From Saprospirales bacterium (GTDB lineage: Bacteria > Bacteroidota > Bacteroidia > Chitinophagales > Saprospiraceae), in NCBI GenBank assembly GCA_002698985.1, contig PAAY01000025.1, positions 1 through 53,595 of the forward strand: DNA of 53,595 nucleotides. Direction: 5' to 3'. A program made the position numbers and the translations under genes. Positions 1 to 8,363 of this stretch are shown piece after piece. How positions within the stretch are numbered: position 1 is the first letter of the stretch; each line of letters starts with the position of its first letter. Under the pieces are notes generated by a model. It was given only the letters and a program-made list of their open reading frames with translations, was not told the origin of the DNA and did no database searches.

Positions 1-121
1 AGTTGCTTCAGGGCGCCCATGCAACCCATAGCACCAGGCAGGGGAGGCAGCCGAAAACTCCCTCAACAAGAAGTAGGCGCAAGGCCCGAATGCGTGAAGG
101 AGGGCATTGAAATTTATTACC
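1..121. other. Left edge, no gene recognised
   Basis: This short stretch ahead of the first small gene shows no open frame I can assign, no clear Bacteroidota promoter (TTTG/TAnnTTTG) and no strong hairpin. It may be the tail of an intergenic region extending out of the window. Confidence 0.4.
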
Positions 122-337
122 ATGAAAAGGATTCATGTGCTTTTGCTTTTTTTAGGATTTGGGTTTATTGCAACGGGGGGGACTCCCCATGAAACATTTT
201 GCAAAAACAACCCGGCTAAAAACTCTAAAGTTTGTGTTCTTAAGTCAAACGGTCATGGAAGTGACTGCGTAGTAAGAACATGTGGGGGGTGGTTTTCTAG
301 TGATTGTGACTGCTATGATACCGGAGTTGAAAAGTAG
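122..337 (+). CDS. Small secreted cysteine-rich peptide
   Basis: A 71-residue protein. ATG at 122 is preferred over a TTG five codons upstream because it opens directly on a signal peptide (MKRIHVLLLFLGFGF). The mature part is short and holds six cysteines, including VCV, DCVV, TCGG, and a closing SDCDC pair, which suggests disulfides outside the cytoplasm. A perfect terminator follows at once, so it may be transcribed on its own. In Bacteroidota, small leader-bearing Cys-rich peptides of the NVEALA type often lie upstream of TolB-like propeller lipoproteins, and two such lipoproteins follow here; the NVEALA word itself is absent, so membership is inference only. Base composition is AT-rich like the next two genes. 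No function can be assigned. Confidence 0.6.
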   Translation: MKRIHVLLLFLGFGFIATGGTPHETFCKNNPAKNSKVCVLKSNGHGSDCVVRTCGGWFSSDCDCYDTGVEK

Positions 338-349
338 GATTCACCATTA

Positions 350-378
350 GCAGGCCAATTTAATTGGCCTGCTTTTTT
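350..378 (+). terminator. Intrinsic terminator after the small peptide
   Basis: Two 11-nt arms (GCAGGCCAATT and AATTGGCCTGC, 350-360 and 362-372) are perfect complements and are followed by six T (373-378). It sits 13 nt past the stop codon of the Cys-rich peptide, and the hairpin plus T-run is a textbook Rho-independent terminator. Confidence 0.9.
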
Positions 379-432
379 GAGTAAATGATTAAAAATTTAA
401 ACTAAGGCAGGACCAACCATATCTATATACAC

Positions 433-1653
433 ATGGCTATCAGGCATTTCATTTTAACTATCTATTTAGTCACGATTATCCTGGCGTGTCAGTATGAATA
501 TAGAAAACCTAAATTAAATAAAATGTCAATTGAGTCAACCTCGCTATCTCATATTGGAACCATAGATATTCCAACCACTAGTACCTCAGCAGAACTAAGC
601 GATATTTATTATCACAATCATCTCGAAGAAACATTAATGGCAATTTTGAATAGCTATGAATTAACAGTAGATTTTGTAAGTTTTGAAGAAGCTCCTGTTC
701 TAAAAAAGTCATTCAAGCTTCCACTTGAAGGCCCAAACGGCATGCAAGCAGCCGATAGCTACCTTTCTATCATCATCACGTGTCCAGACCACCAATTGCT
801 GATTTGGAACAATGCTACACGGTCTTTTTACAAATATGACATGAATGGAACCCTGCTTAAAAAATACCACTTGGGGAATTTCCCTCAAGGAGTTCTGCCG
901 TCCGTCCAGGCTACAGTTCCTGCCATAAGTACTGAAGAAGGAAAATACATCATTAGTTTATGGTTGGAAAACCCTTCGTCTCCTGATTTTACCAATGAAC
1001 CTGCCGTTGGATTAATGGAGCTGGAGAGTGACAACACAGCGTTTAGTTTGACAAAGACTTTATTAGATTTTCCTGATGTTTATAAGTTAGGATTTTGGAG
1101 TTTTGCCCCCTTTAAATATACACCATATCTGTGTCAAATAGACTCTTTGCATATTTTTGTATCCTTTCCAGTAGACGAGTATGTTCGTAAACTTAAGGTA
1201 AAAGAAGGCCAAATAACCGCCTCATCTAAAATAATACATCCCGAAGTGGAAACTCCTATGCCCATGTTCGATTATTCCTTTTTAGAAAATTTATACCATG
1301 GAATAATTGCAAAGCCTTCCTTTGAAGAGAACGCTCAATACGCCCTGACAAACTCTGACTATTCAATTGTTGTTCAAGTTTCTGACAAACATTTTGCTCG
1401 TGTTTCAAACATTCGACCAAACTTGCCCAAATACAAATCAGGAGTGACATTTCCAGACTACGGTGTAACATTATTCGATCATGAATTAAACATCTTGGGT
1501 GATACCATTTTTAGCCATGGGGCCTACTCATTTGAAAAGAGTTTTTACAAAAAAAACAATGGGCTGCACGTTCTAAACATGGAAAGGACAGCTGAGGTTG
1601 ATGGATACCTTTCATTTGACATATTTACAACAAAGGTTTCCGCCAATCAATGA
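433..1653 (+). CDS. DUF4221-like lipoprotein, probable beta-propeller
   Basis: 406 residues beginning with a lipoprotein signal peptide; the lipobox IILAC puts the lipidated cysteine at residue 19, so the protein should be anchored in the envelope. The rest has alternating strands and phrases such as LLIWNNATRSFYKYD and GVTLFDHELNILGD that resemble blades of the TolB-like/DUF4221 lipoproteins of Bacteroidota. No catalytic motif is seen. It follows the Cys-rich peptide and precedes a second lipoprotein of similar style, and all three are AT-richer than the housekeeping genes further on, which fits an acquired cassette. The fold call is by resemblance and the DUF assignment is moderate; binding partner and role are unknown. 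Confidence 0.6.
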   Translation: MAIRHFILTIYLVTIILACQYEYRKPKLNKMSIESTSLSHIGTIDIPTTSTSAELSDIYYHNHLEETLMAILNSYELTVDFVSFEEAPVLKKSFKLPLEGPNGMQAADSYLSIIITCPDHQLLIWNNATRSFYKYDMNGTLLKKYHLGNFPQGVLPSVQATVPAISTEEGKYIISLWLENPSSPDFTNEPAVGLMELESDNTAFSLTKTLLDFPDVYKLGFWSFAPFKYTPYLCQIDSLHIFVSFPVDEYVRKLKVKEGQITASSKIIHPEVETPMPMFDYSFLENLYHGIIAKPSFEENAQYALTNSDYSIVVQVSDKHFARVSNIRPNLPKYKSGVTFPDYGVTLFDHELNILGDTIFSHGAYSFEKSFYKKNNGLHVLNMERTAEVDGYLSFDIFTTKVSANQ

Positions 1654-1667
1654 CAAAAGGTCAAAGT

Positions 1668-1697
1668 TTTGCGATTGTGGAGATACTGGTAAATTTG
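1668..1697 (+). promoter_or_regulatory. Candidate Bacteroidota promoter for the second lipoprotein
   Basis: TTTG at 1668-1671 and TAAATTTG at 1690-1697 with 18 nt between them, close to the Bacteroidota primary-sigma pattern (TTTG, 19-20 nt, TAnnTTTG). It would give a leader of roughly 110 nt before the ATG at 1814, and that leader contains a hairpin at 1758-1789. Confidence 0.45.
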
Positions 1698-1757
1698 AGA
1701 GCGGCACATTGTGTCAACCTGTCCAATAACGGGCAATTTTTAGACAGTGAATGCAGC

Positions 1758-1798
1758 CTGCGAAGGATCTATAGACTGGTTCTTCGCAGCTGTTTTCT
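1758..1798 (+). terminator. Hairpin with T-run in the gap between two lipoprotein genes
   Basis: CTGCGAAG (1758-1765) pairs with CTTCGCAG (1782-1789) across a 16-nt loop, followed by a T-rich stretch. It could end the DUF4221-like transcript. It also lies downstream of the candidate promoter at 1668-1697, so it could act as an attenuator of the next gene. The stem is short and the loop large. Confidence 0.4.
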
Positions 1799-1813
1799 CA
1801 ATTAGATTGTCGT

Positions 1814-2869
1814 ATGAAGTACCTTATTTTCTACCAATGGGTCATTGTCCTGCTCTTTGTCTCGTGCAAAAATGATTCTCAACAATTTGGAAATGATACA
1901 ATTCCTTTTCCAAATACAATTGAATTATCCGGAATGAACACCGGACCGAAGAACTATTTTGGAAGTCCCATAGAATGCATCAGTTCAGGTAGTAATTTAT
2001 TGGTTTTTGACACAGGCAAAGATTTTTACTTTCACTTACTTGATGAATCACTGAAGATCAAACAGACATTGTTAAAAAAAGGACATGGCCCGGGTGAGAT
2101 GGACAACGAGCTAATGTTGTCTCACCATGACTTCAACAGGTTAGGGGGTATTTACTATTATGACTTCGTCCGGTCATCCATTGTCAAGCTACCCGTTTCT
2201 AACGATGGGAGTTACGACGACCATTCGCCTAAAGCGATACACATTCCTGAAGAGTTATACAATCTGCAATCGGTTACAATCCTCGAGGATTCCATATTCG
2301 TTGGCAACGGAGGGATGGCAGAGGGTAAACTGTTTTTCTTTTTCCCAGGCACAAGGAAGAAAGTCATCAAGACCCCATTTATCCCCCCTCCATTGAGAAA
2401 CAACGACCGAGAATACCTGATGTATTCATATTTGGGTAAAGTTGCTTGGAATCCAAAGAGCAAGAGCACTTACTTCGCAAACTCTTATTTTCCACAAATT
2501 GAAGTATATGGCGACAATTACGAAATAAACAATATTGTTACGACTGACAAACACGCAGCTTTGGGTAGGGAAAAAATGTTTTACTACCACGGGATTGAGT
2601 ACGGATTGCAAAAGGTTTTTGCCCTATATCTGGGAGAGAATCCGGACAATTTGTTAAAGAATCTATTTGGAGATTTTAAATCCAAATTGCACGTTTTCGA
2701 CAAAGATGGGAATCCACTTTTGGAAATAAAATTGGACAGGTTACTTACGAGTTTTACATTAGATGTCCGCAATGGACGGATAATAGGAATTGACGAAGGC
2801 AATGAGGAGCAGCCGCTTGTTGAATACACGCTTCCAAATCAACTTCTGAACCTAAATGAAATGAATTAA
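1814..2869 (+). CDS. 6-bladed beta-propeller lipoprotein (BF3164/TolB-like)
   Basis: 351 residues. The signal peptide ends in LFVSC, placing the lipidated cysteine at residue 18. Around residue 90 is a KGHGPGEM motif, the G-x-GPGE word that marks the BF3164/TolB-like 6-bladed propeller lipoproteins of Bacteroidota, and further blades such as LHVFDKDGNPLLEIKLD follow. Length fits the family. Members are often found near small leader peptides in gut Bacteroides; here the small Cys-rich secreted peptide is two genes upstream. No enzyme motif is visible and the ligand is unknown. AT-rich composition suggests it came in with the two preceding genes. Confidence 0.65.
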   Translation: MKYLIFYQWVIVLLFVSCKNDSQQFGNDTIPFPNTIELSGMNTGPKNYFGSPIECISSGSNLLVFDTGKDFYFHLLDESLKIKQTLLKKGHGPGEMDNELMLSHHDFNRLGGIYYYDFVRSSIVKLPVSNDGSYDDHSPKAIHIPEELYNLQSVTILEDSIFVGNGGMAEGKLFFFFPGTRKKVIKTPFIPPPLRNNDREYLMYSYLGKVAWNPKSKSTYFANSYFPQIEVYGDNYEINNIVTTDKHAALGREKMFYYHGIEYGLQKVFALYLGENPDNLLKNLFGDFKSKLHVFDKDGNPLLEIKLDRLLTSFTLDVRNGRIIGIDEGNEEQPLVEYTLPNQLLNLNEMN

Positions 2870-3096
2870 TTCAGGATTAAGGCCACCATTCAATTCAAGT
2901 AATACCGGGGAGATTGGTCAGGGAGCCTCCGGTTAGCCAGCGACTTATCGCCATCCAAATATCTTAGCATTGAGTTCCCACCACCCTGCAATACAAGTAG
3001 AACAAAAGCCTCTTAGGGCAAGAAAATACGGAAGCTCAAGGCATTTTGGATCCAATTGCATTTTACGCTACTCGGTCTGAAAAAACAGTTATTTTC

Positions 3097-3129
3097 TTGC
3101 GTGGATTCCTTGCCCTTTCACTACCTTTA
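3097..3129 (+). promoter_or_regulatory. Candidate promoter of the RND efflux genes
   Basis: TTG at 3097-3099 and TACCTTTA at 3122-3129 are 22 nt apart. The -7 box differs from TAnnTTTG in its last base. It lies about 30 nt ahead of the adaptor start codon at 3161. The rest of the gap from 2870 shows no gene. Confidence 0.4.
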
Positions 3130-3160
3130 AGCACCCGTTTCAACGAAAATTCTCCGGAAG

Positions 3161-4294
3161 ATGAAACTACCCAATATAACCTCACAGCCACTGTCATTGC
3201 TTCTCTTTTCCGCTGTCTTGACGTTTGGGAGTTGCGGGGGGAAGGCCGAGCATGAAGACAATCAATTCAAAGAGGAAGCCCCGGTTCAAAACGAAGAAGG
3301 TGTTGTTCCCGAAGTGAAAATAACCAAAGCGGAGGTCAAGCCTTTCAGAAGCTACTTGTGGTCAAACGGCAAATTGAAAGCAAGTAGGTCACTGTCGATC
3401 AAAAGCCGAATCAAGGGTCAGGTGGCTGAACTTCACCTGTCTGAAGGCATCCACGTAAACAAAGGGCAGTTGCTGGTGCGCTTCAACGATTCGGAATGGC
3501 AACTTCAGAAACAGAAAGCCCTGTTGGAAGTGGAGGAAGCCATTTACAAAAAAAATGATCTGCTGGTTTTGCAAGGCGGCACCTGGGGAGTTGACAGCAG
3601 TGTAAACAGGCAGACTTTTGAAAACATCCTGGTGGAAAGTGGCCTCAAAAGAGCCCGGCTGCACCTGGAGGAGATCGAGTACCAAAGCCGGTTTTACGAG
3701 ATTCGTGCCCCGTTCGACGGCATGGTCGCCAATCTGAATGTTCAACCCTTGCAGGAGGTAGAGGCGGGAACGGAGCTCTTTACCTTATTCGATCCGGAGA
3801 GTATGGAGGCTGAATTCCAGCTGATGGAAACGGAATTGCCTCAAATATTCATCGGGCAAACTGCCTCGATTTATCCCATTGGCCAGGACAGCCTTCGAAT
3901 CGCTGCAAAAATCAGCGGTATCAACCCCGTGGTAAATGAACATGGACTCGTCACAGTAAAGGCCAAATTAAAGGGAGCGCAAAATTTGAAAAATATACAA
4001 TTGCCGGATGGCCTGGCCGTCAAGGTGGCCATAGAAAAAGTGGTGCCTGCCCAGCTGGTTGTTCCTCGTTCAGCGGTGGTACTGCGGTCTGAAAAGACTG
4101 TCGTGTTTAGTTGGGATCCGGAATCGGGCCTGGCAAAATGGAATTATGTGACCATTGCGCTGGAAGGACAAAATGAAGTAGCCATTTCAGAGGGTCTGGA
4201 CAAGGATGCCTGGGTCATTTACGAAGGCAATCTGAACCTGGATCACGACGCCGCAGTGAAAGTCATCGAGCAGCCCTTATTGACCAAAAAATAA
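3161..4294 (+). CDS. RND efflux periplasmic adaptor lipoprotein (HlyD/AcrA type)
   Basis: 377 residues. The lipobox TFGSC puts the lipidated cysteine at residue 25. It is followed by the membrane-fusion-protein layout: a barrel-sandwich half (GQVAELHLSEGIHVNKGQLLVRF), a helical hairpin, the second lipoyl half (IRAPFDGMVANLNV), a beta-barrel and a C-terminal membrane-proximal domain. Such adaptors link an inner-membrane RND pump to a TolC-type channel. The permease starts 2 nt after this stop codon, so they are co-transcribed and probably translationally coupled. No TolC-family gene is in the window, so the outer-membrane channel must be encoded elsewhere. Substrate cannot be told. Confidence 0.9.
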   Translation: MKLPNITSQPLSLLLFSAVLTFGSCGGKAEHEDNQFKEEAPVQNEEGVVPEVKITKAEVKPFRSYLWSNGKLKASRSLSIKSRIKGQVAELHLSEGIHVNKGQLLVRFNDSEWQLQKQKALLEVEEAIYKKNDLLVLQGGTWGVDSSVNRQTFENILVESGLKRARLHLEEIEYQSRFYEIRAPFDGMVANLNVQPLQEVEAGTELFTLFDPESMEAEFQLMETELPQIFIGQTASIYPIGQDSLRIAAKISGINPVVNEHGLVTVKAKLKGAQNLKNIQLPDGLAVKVAIEKVVPAQLVVPRSAVVLRSEKTVVFSWDPESGLAKWNYVTIALEGQNEVAISEGLDKDAWVIYEGNLNLDHDAAVKVIEQPLLTKK

Positions 4295-4296
4295 CC

Positions 4297-7284
4297 ATGC
4301 TCCGTTTTTTAATAAAAAGACCCGTTGCTGTACTGTTGAGCACCTTGGGGCTTGTCATACTTGGCCTGGTTGTCGTGGGCAAGCTCCCCGTTTCTTTGTT
4401 GCCCGAAGTTCCCATCCCCGTGGTGACGGTGCAGGTAAACGCTCCCGATCATACAGCGCGGGAAATCGAAGACAATATCACCCGCCCGCTGCGAAATTCC
4501 CTGATGCAGGTCGAGCATTTGGAGGATGTCAAAAGTGTCAGCAGGGACGGTGTCAGCCAGATTACGCTCTTCTTTGAACATGGCACCAATACGGACCTGA
4601 GCCTGCTGGAGGTCAATGAGAAAGCAGACCTCGCTGCCAACTATTTGCCCCGGAACATACAAAGGCCACGGGTCTTGAAGAGCAGTGCTACCGATATACC
4701 CATATTTCACCTCCACATTTTTAAAAAAAGCGGGGTGGCAGTTTTGCCGGAAAATGGAAACCAGCTCGACCTGGCAGCCCTGGTAAACAATGTCATAAAG
4801 CGGCGCATCGAACAATTGGATGAGGTGGCCTTCGTCGATGTCAGCGGATACCAGCAACCGGAGATTGCCATCCGGCCAAAGCCGGATATTTTTCACAGGT
4901 TGAAAATAGATGAAGAGGACCTTTCGGCAATCCTGACTCAAAGCAAACTCGACCTTGGAAATGTGGTCTTGCAGGATGGCCACTACCAGTACAATGTCAG
5001 GCTGACGTCCGAACTGAATTCCATCGAGAGCATACGCAATATCACCATCAGGAATGGCAACCGATTGACCACATTGGGCGAAATTGCAGAAGTGGATCTG
5101 GTGCCTGCAAAAAGAAGGGGCATGTGCATCCACAACGGCCATGAAAGCATCGTGCTTACCGTTCGCAAGCAAGCTGATGCAAGAATTTTTGCACTTCGAA
5201 AATCCATTGCATCCCTTCTCCAAGATTTCAGAAAGGAATATCCACACCTCGAATTCGAACTGACAAACGACCAGAGTGAAATACTGGACGTATCAGTGAA
5301 AAATCTGGCTACGAGCCTGCAATGGGGAGCCTTTTTTGCAGTCCTCGTTTTATTGGCTTTCTTTAAAGAGTGGAGGTCTCCCGTGCTCATGGCCCTTGTC
5401 ATTCCCGTCTCACTGGTCATCGCATTGTTTGGTTTTTTTCTTCTCGATATCAGCATCAATGTAATTTCGCTTTCCGGGCTCATTTTGGGGGTGGGCTTGA
5501 TGATTGACAACAGCATTATCATCATTGAAAATATCCGGCAATTCATCAGGCTGGGCAGGCAGCATGAAGATGCCTGCGTAGAGGGCCCCGAAGAGGTCAT
5601 CAGACCCTTGATCAGTTCTGCCCTGACCACTTGCAGCGTGTTCGTCCCCCTCATTTTTTTGAGCGGCTTGGCAGGATCGCTCTTTTACGACCAGGCTGTT
5701 TCAGTGACATTGGCACTGGGAGCATCATTGCTGACAGCATACATCCTGCTGCCTACCCTGTTGAGGCTCAACAGCAAATGGATGAAAAAGCGGGCGGGCC
5801 GGTTGAATTACCCGCTCTATGAAAAACTCGTCGATATATTTTTAAACAATCCCTTGAAAAGCCTTGGCATCGTTTCGATACTGGGCTTCGCAGTTTTTCT
5901 TTCCTATCGCAGCCTGCCAATTGAAGCCTTCCCGGAAATTACACGACAAGGTGTGGAAATAAGCGTGGATTGGAATGAACCCGTAAATCTCGAAGAAAAC
6001 AAAAGGCGCTTTTTTCAATTGACAGAAGAACTGAAAGGTATTTCCAGCGCCCACGACTTGTTCCTCGGTGAGCAGCAGTTTCTTCTTTCAGAAACGACGC
6101 AGGCAACCAACCAGGCCAGTGCCCTGATTTACGGCAAAGAAGCCGACCTGCGTGAAAAAATATCCGCTTTTTTTTCGAAGAGATATCCTTCTGCAACTTT
6201 TGAAATCGAGCCCATCAACACGATTTTCGACGAGCTGTTTGGTGGAGCAGAGCCGCCATTGATTGCCCACCTCCAGAATATTGGCACACACCGCACACCT
6301 GAGTTCGATGAAGTTTCTCCGGTCATAAATTGGCTGTCGGCTCAGCCTGTCAACTTCGGCCTTCCTGCCACTCAAAAGCAATACACCGTAAAAATTTTGC
6401 GAAATATAGCCATCCAATACGGAGTGCCGCACCGCGCCATAGTTGACAGGTTAAAAAGCATATTGGAAGAATACCCGCTGGGCACTATAAATGATGGGCA
6501 ACAGGAAATTCCAGTTGTCAGTGTTTCCGCTGCGGCTCGAAACCCCTTGGAGGCCATCGGTGCAGCAACAGTCACCAACGCCCAGGGACTTCAATTGCCA
6601 CTCAGACAGTTCATCGAGATAAACCAGCGGCAGGCACCCCGGCAATTTACCGCCACCCGAAGTGGAGAATCTTATGAGATCAAATTTTCCACGTGGCCTG
6701 GTGCGCAGTTCAGTGATGCGCTTCGCAACGAAGTGAAAAGCACACGGAAACTGGTGGTTCATTTTTCCGGGCAATATTTCAAAGACCTGGAACAAGTCAA
6801 GGAAATAACCGGCATAGCAATGGTTTCGCTGCTCTTGCTGTACCTCATCCTCGCTGCGCAATTCGAGTCATTGTTGCTCCCATTCATTGTGATACTCACG
6901 GTGCCGATCGGCATAGCGGGGGCACTGCTGGCGCTTGAACTAACGGGCCAAAGCCTGAATCTGGTTTCACTTACCGGCATGGTCGTCATGGGGGGTATCG
7001 TGGTCAATGATGCCATCCTGAAAGTGGATATGATGCAACGCCTCAGCCGGCACATGCCATTGCGGGAAGCCATCCACCAGGCCGGAGCACGCCGTCTTCG
7101 TCCCATCATCATGACCACCGCCACAACCATTCTGGCATTGTTGCCCATCCTGTTTTCCGGCGGACTCGGTGCCGAGCTCCAAAAACCTCTGGCACTTGCC
7201 GTCATGGGTGGATTGACAGCCGGAACCCTGGCCAGCTTGTTCGTGGTGCCTGTTTTGTTTCAACTGTCGAAAAAATTCCCCTAA
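4297..7284 (+). CDS. RND efflux inner-membrane permease
   Basis: 995 residues, slightly shorter than the roughly 1040 of AcrB. It shows the RND layout: an N-terminal membrane helix, a large periplasmic loop, a block of helices from about residue 340, a second periplasmic loop and a second helix block from about residue 845. The fourth helix carries GVGLMIDNSIIIIEN with D404-N405 where AcrB has two adjacent aspartates of the proton relay; the D-N form occurs in many Bacteroidota RND proteins. The last helices hold MGGIVVNDAILKVD. It transports some amphiphile or toxic compound outward using the proton gradient, together with the preceding adaptor. The stop codon overlaps that of the convergent oxidoreductase gene by 4 bases. 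Confidence 0.93.
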   Translation: MLRFLIKRPVAVLLSTLGLVILGLVVVGKLPVSLLPEVPIPVVTVQVNAPDHTAREIEDNITRPLRNSLMQVEHLEDVKSVSRDGVSQITLFFEHGTNTDLSLLEVNEKADLAANYLPRNIQRPRVLKSSATDIPIFHLHIFKKSGVAVLPENGNQLDLAALVNNVIKRRIEQLDEVAFVDVSGYQQPEIAIRPKPDIFHRLKIDEEDLSAILTQSKLDLGNVVLQDGHYQYNVRLTSELNSIESIRNITIRNGNRLTTLGEIAEVDLVPAKRRGMCIHNGHESIVLTVRKQADARIFALRKSIASLLQDFRKEYPHLEFELTNDQSEILDVSVKNLATSLQWGAFFAVLVLLAFFKEWRSPVLMALVIPVSLVIALFGFFLLDISINVISLSGLILGVGLMIDNSIIIIENIRQFIRLGRQHEDACVEGPEEVIRPLISSALTTCSVFVPLIFLSGLAGSLFYDQAVSVTLALGASLLTAYILLPTLLRLNSKWMKKRAGRLNYPLYEKLVDIFLNNPLKSLGIVSILGFAVFLSYRSLPIEAFPEITRQGVEISVDWNEPVNLEENKRRFFQLTEELKGISSAHDLFLGEQQFLLSETTQATNQASALIYGKEADLREKISAFFSKRYPSATFEIEPINTIFDELFGGAEPPLIAHLQNIGTHRTPEFDEVSPVINWLSAQPVNFGLPATQKQYTVKILRNIAIQYGVPHRAIVDRLKSILEEYPLGTINDGQQEIPVVSVSAAARNPLEAIGAATVTNAQGLQLPLRQFIEINQRQAPRQFTATRSGESYEIKFSTWPGAQFSDALRNEVKSTRKLVVHFSGQYFKDLEQVKEITGIAMVSLLLLYLILAAQFESLLLPFIVILTVPIGIAGALLALELTGQSLNLVSLTGMVVMGGIVVNDAILKVDMMQRLSRHMPLREAIHQAGARRLRPIIMTTATTILALLPILFSGGLGAELQKPLALAVMGGLTAGTLASLFVVPVLFQLSKKFP

Positions 7285-8255
7285 CCCAACTCCACCACCA
7301 CGTTGCCCCTTTTTCTTCCGGTTTCGATGTATTGGTGGGCGTTTGCGATTTGCTCCAGCATGTATTTCCGGTCAATGACGGGCTTCAGAAAACCATGCTC
7401 CAAAAGTTCTTTGAGCAGTTGCAGGTCTTTTTTCTTCGCAATATCATTGCGGAGTCCTGTTGCAGAAAAAAGGGCTTTCTTCCCACCGGTTATCCAGGTT
7501 TTTATTTGTGCAAACAGCAAGGGTAAATTCAGCACAGGTGACATATACAGGCCGTTTTCTTTGAGTGCAGCCTTGCATTCTGAAAATGAGCGCTTGCCAA
7601 CCGTGTCGAAAATGATATCAAAGGTGTTCAGTCTTCCGGTAAAATCTTCTGAATTGTAATCGATCACTTCATCTGCGCCCAGGGACTTCACCAGCTCTCT
7701 GTTTCCGGCACTGCACACACCTGTTACTTTGGCACCAAAAAATTTGGCGAGTTGCACCGCGGCGGTACCGATGGAACCCGAGGCGCCGTTGATCAGAATG
7801 TGTTGCCCTCTTTTTATTTTGCCAATATCTCGCAGAAATGACATTGCGGTCAGTCCGCCGTCGATGGCGGCACTTGCCTCGGCAAATGAAACGCCATCTG
7901 GCAAAAGTTCAACTACACCATTTTCCGGAAAATTGAGGTACTCCGCATAAGTGCTGCCCTTCAGGTCAGAGGCACCGAATACGACATCGCCCACCCTGAA
8001 CTTTTTTACATCGCGGCCAACGGCCACCACCACTCCGGCAAAATCGGTTCCCGGAATCCTCGTCTTTGGCTTCGACAAGCCAATAAAAAGCCTCCCGAAA
8101 TAAGGCTTTCCCGTTCGCAAATGGGTGTGCGCGGCCGTTACCGAAGTGGCTTCAATTTTTACGAGAATTTCTCCCGGAGCCGGTTCGGGCTTGTTCAGGG
8201 ATACAACTTTCAAAACGGAAGGAGGGCCATAAGAAGGACAAATAACTGCTTTCAT
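7281..8255 (-). CDS. MDR-family NAD(P)H oxidoreductase, quinone reductase-like
   Basis: 324 residues when started at the ATG whose complement is at 8253-8255 (MKAVICPSYG, the usual opening of the family); a longer frame adds 13 unlike residues. It has the zinc-independent medium-chain dehydrogenase architecture: a GroES-like N-terminal half with PGTDFAGVVVAVG, then a Rossmann nucleotide-binding half with ILINGASGSIGTAAVQLAK near residue 150. The AxxGxxG-type loop fits NADPH. Zinc-ligand cysteines of alcohol dehydrogenases are not evident, so reduction of quinones or activated alkenes is likelier than alcohol oxidation. It converges with the RND permease, with 4 nt of overlap. Confidence 0.85.
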   Translation of the reverse strand: MKAVICPSYGPPSVLKVVSLNKPEPAPGEILVKIEATSVTAAHTHLRTGKPYFGRLFIGLSKPKTRIPGTDFAGVVVAVGRDVKKFRVGDVVFGASDLKGSTYAEYLNFPENGVVELLPDGVSFAEASAAIDGGLTAMSFLRDIGKIKRGQHILINGASGSIGTAAVQLAKFFGAKVTGVCSAGNRELVKSLGADEVIDYNSEDFTGRLNTFDIIFDTVGKRSFSECKAALKENGLYMSPVLNLPLLFAQIKTWITGGKKALFSATGLRNDIAKKKDLQLLKELLEHGFLKPVIDRKYMLEQIANAHQYIETGRKRGNVVVELG

Positions 8256-8363
8256 GATCGAGGATTTGATGGTTACTGTAGGTGATACCGGCAAGCGGCA
8301 TCGATTACAGCCACAAAACTGACCATACAGTGGAGCAGAATCGTCCGGTTTTACAAATCCGAA

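Noticed and set aside
3046-3255. Small 69-residue frame before the RND adaptor
   Set aside because: It overlaps the adaptor's signal peptide in another frame and has no signal or motif of its own.
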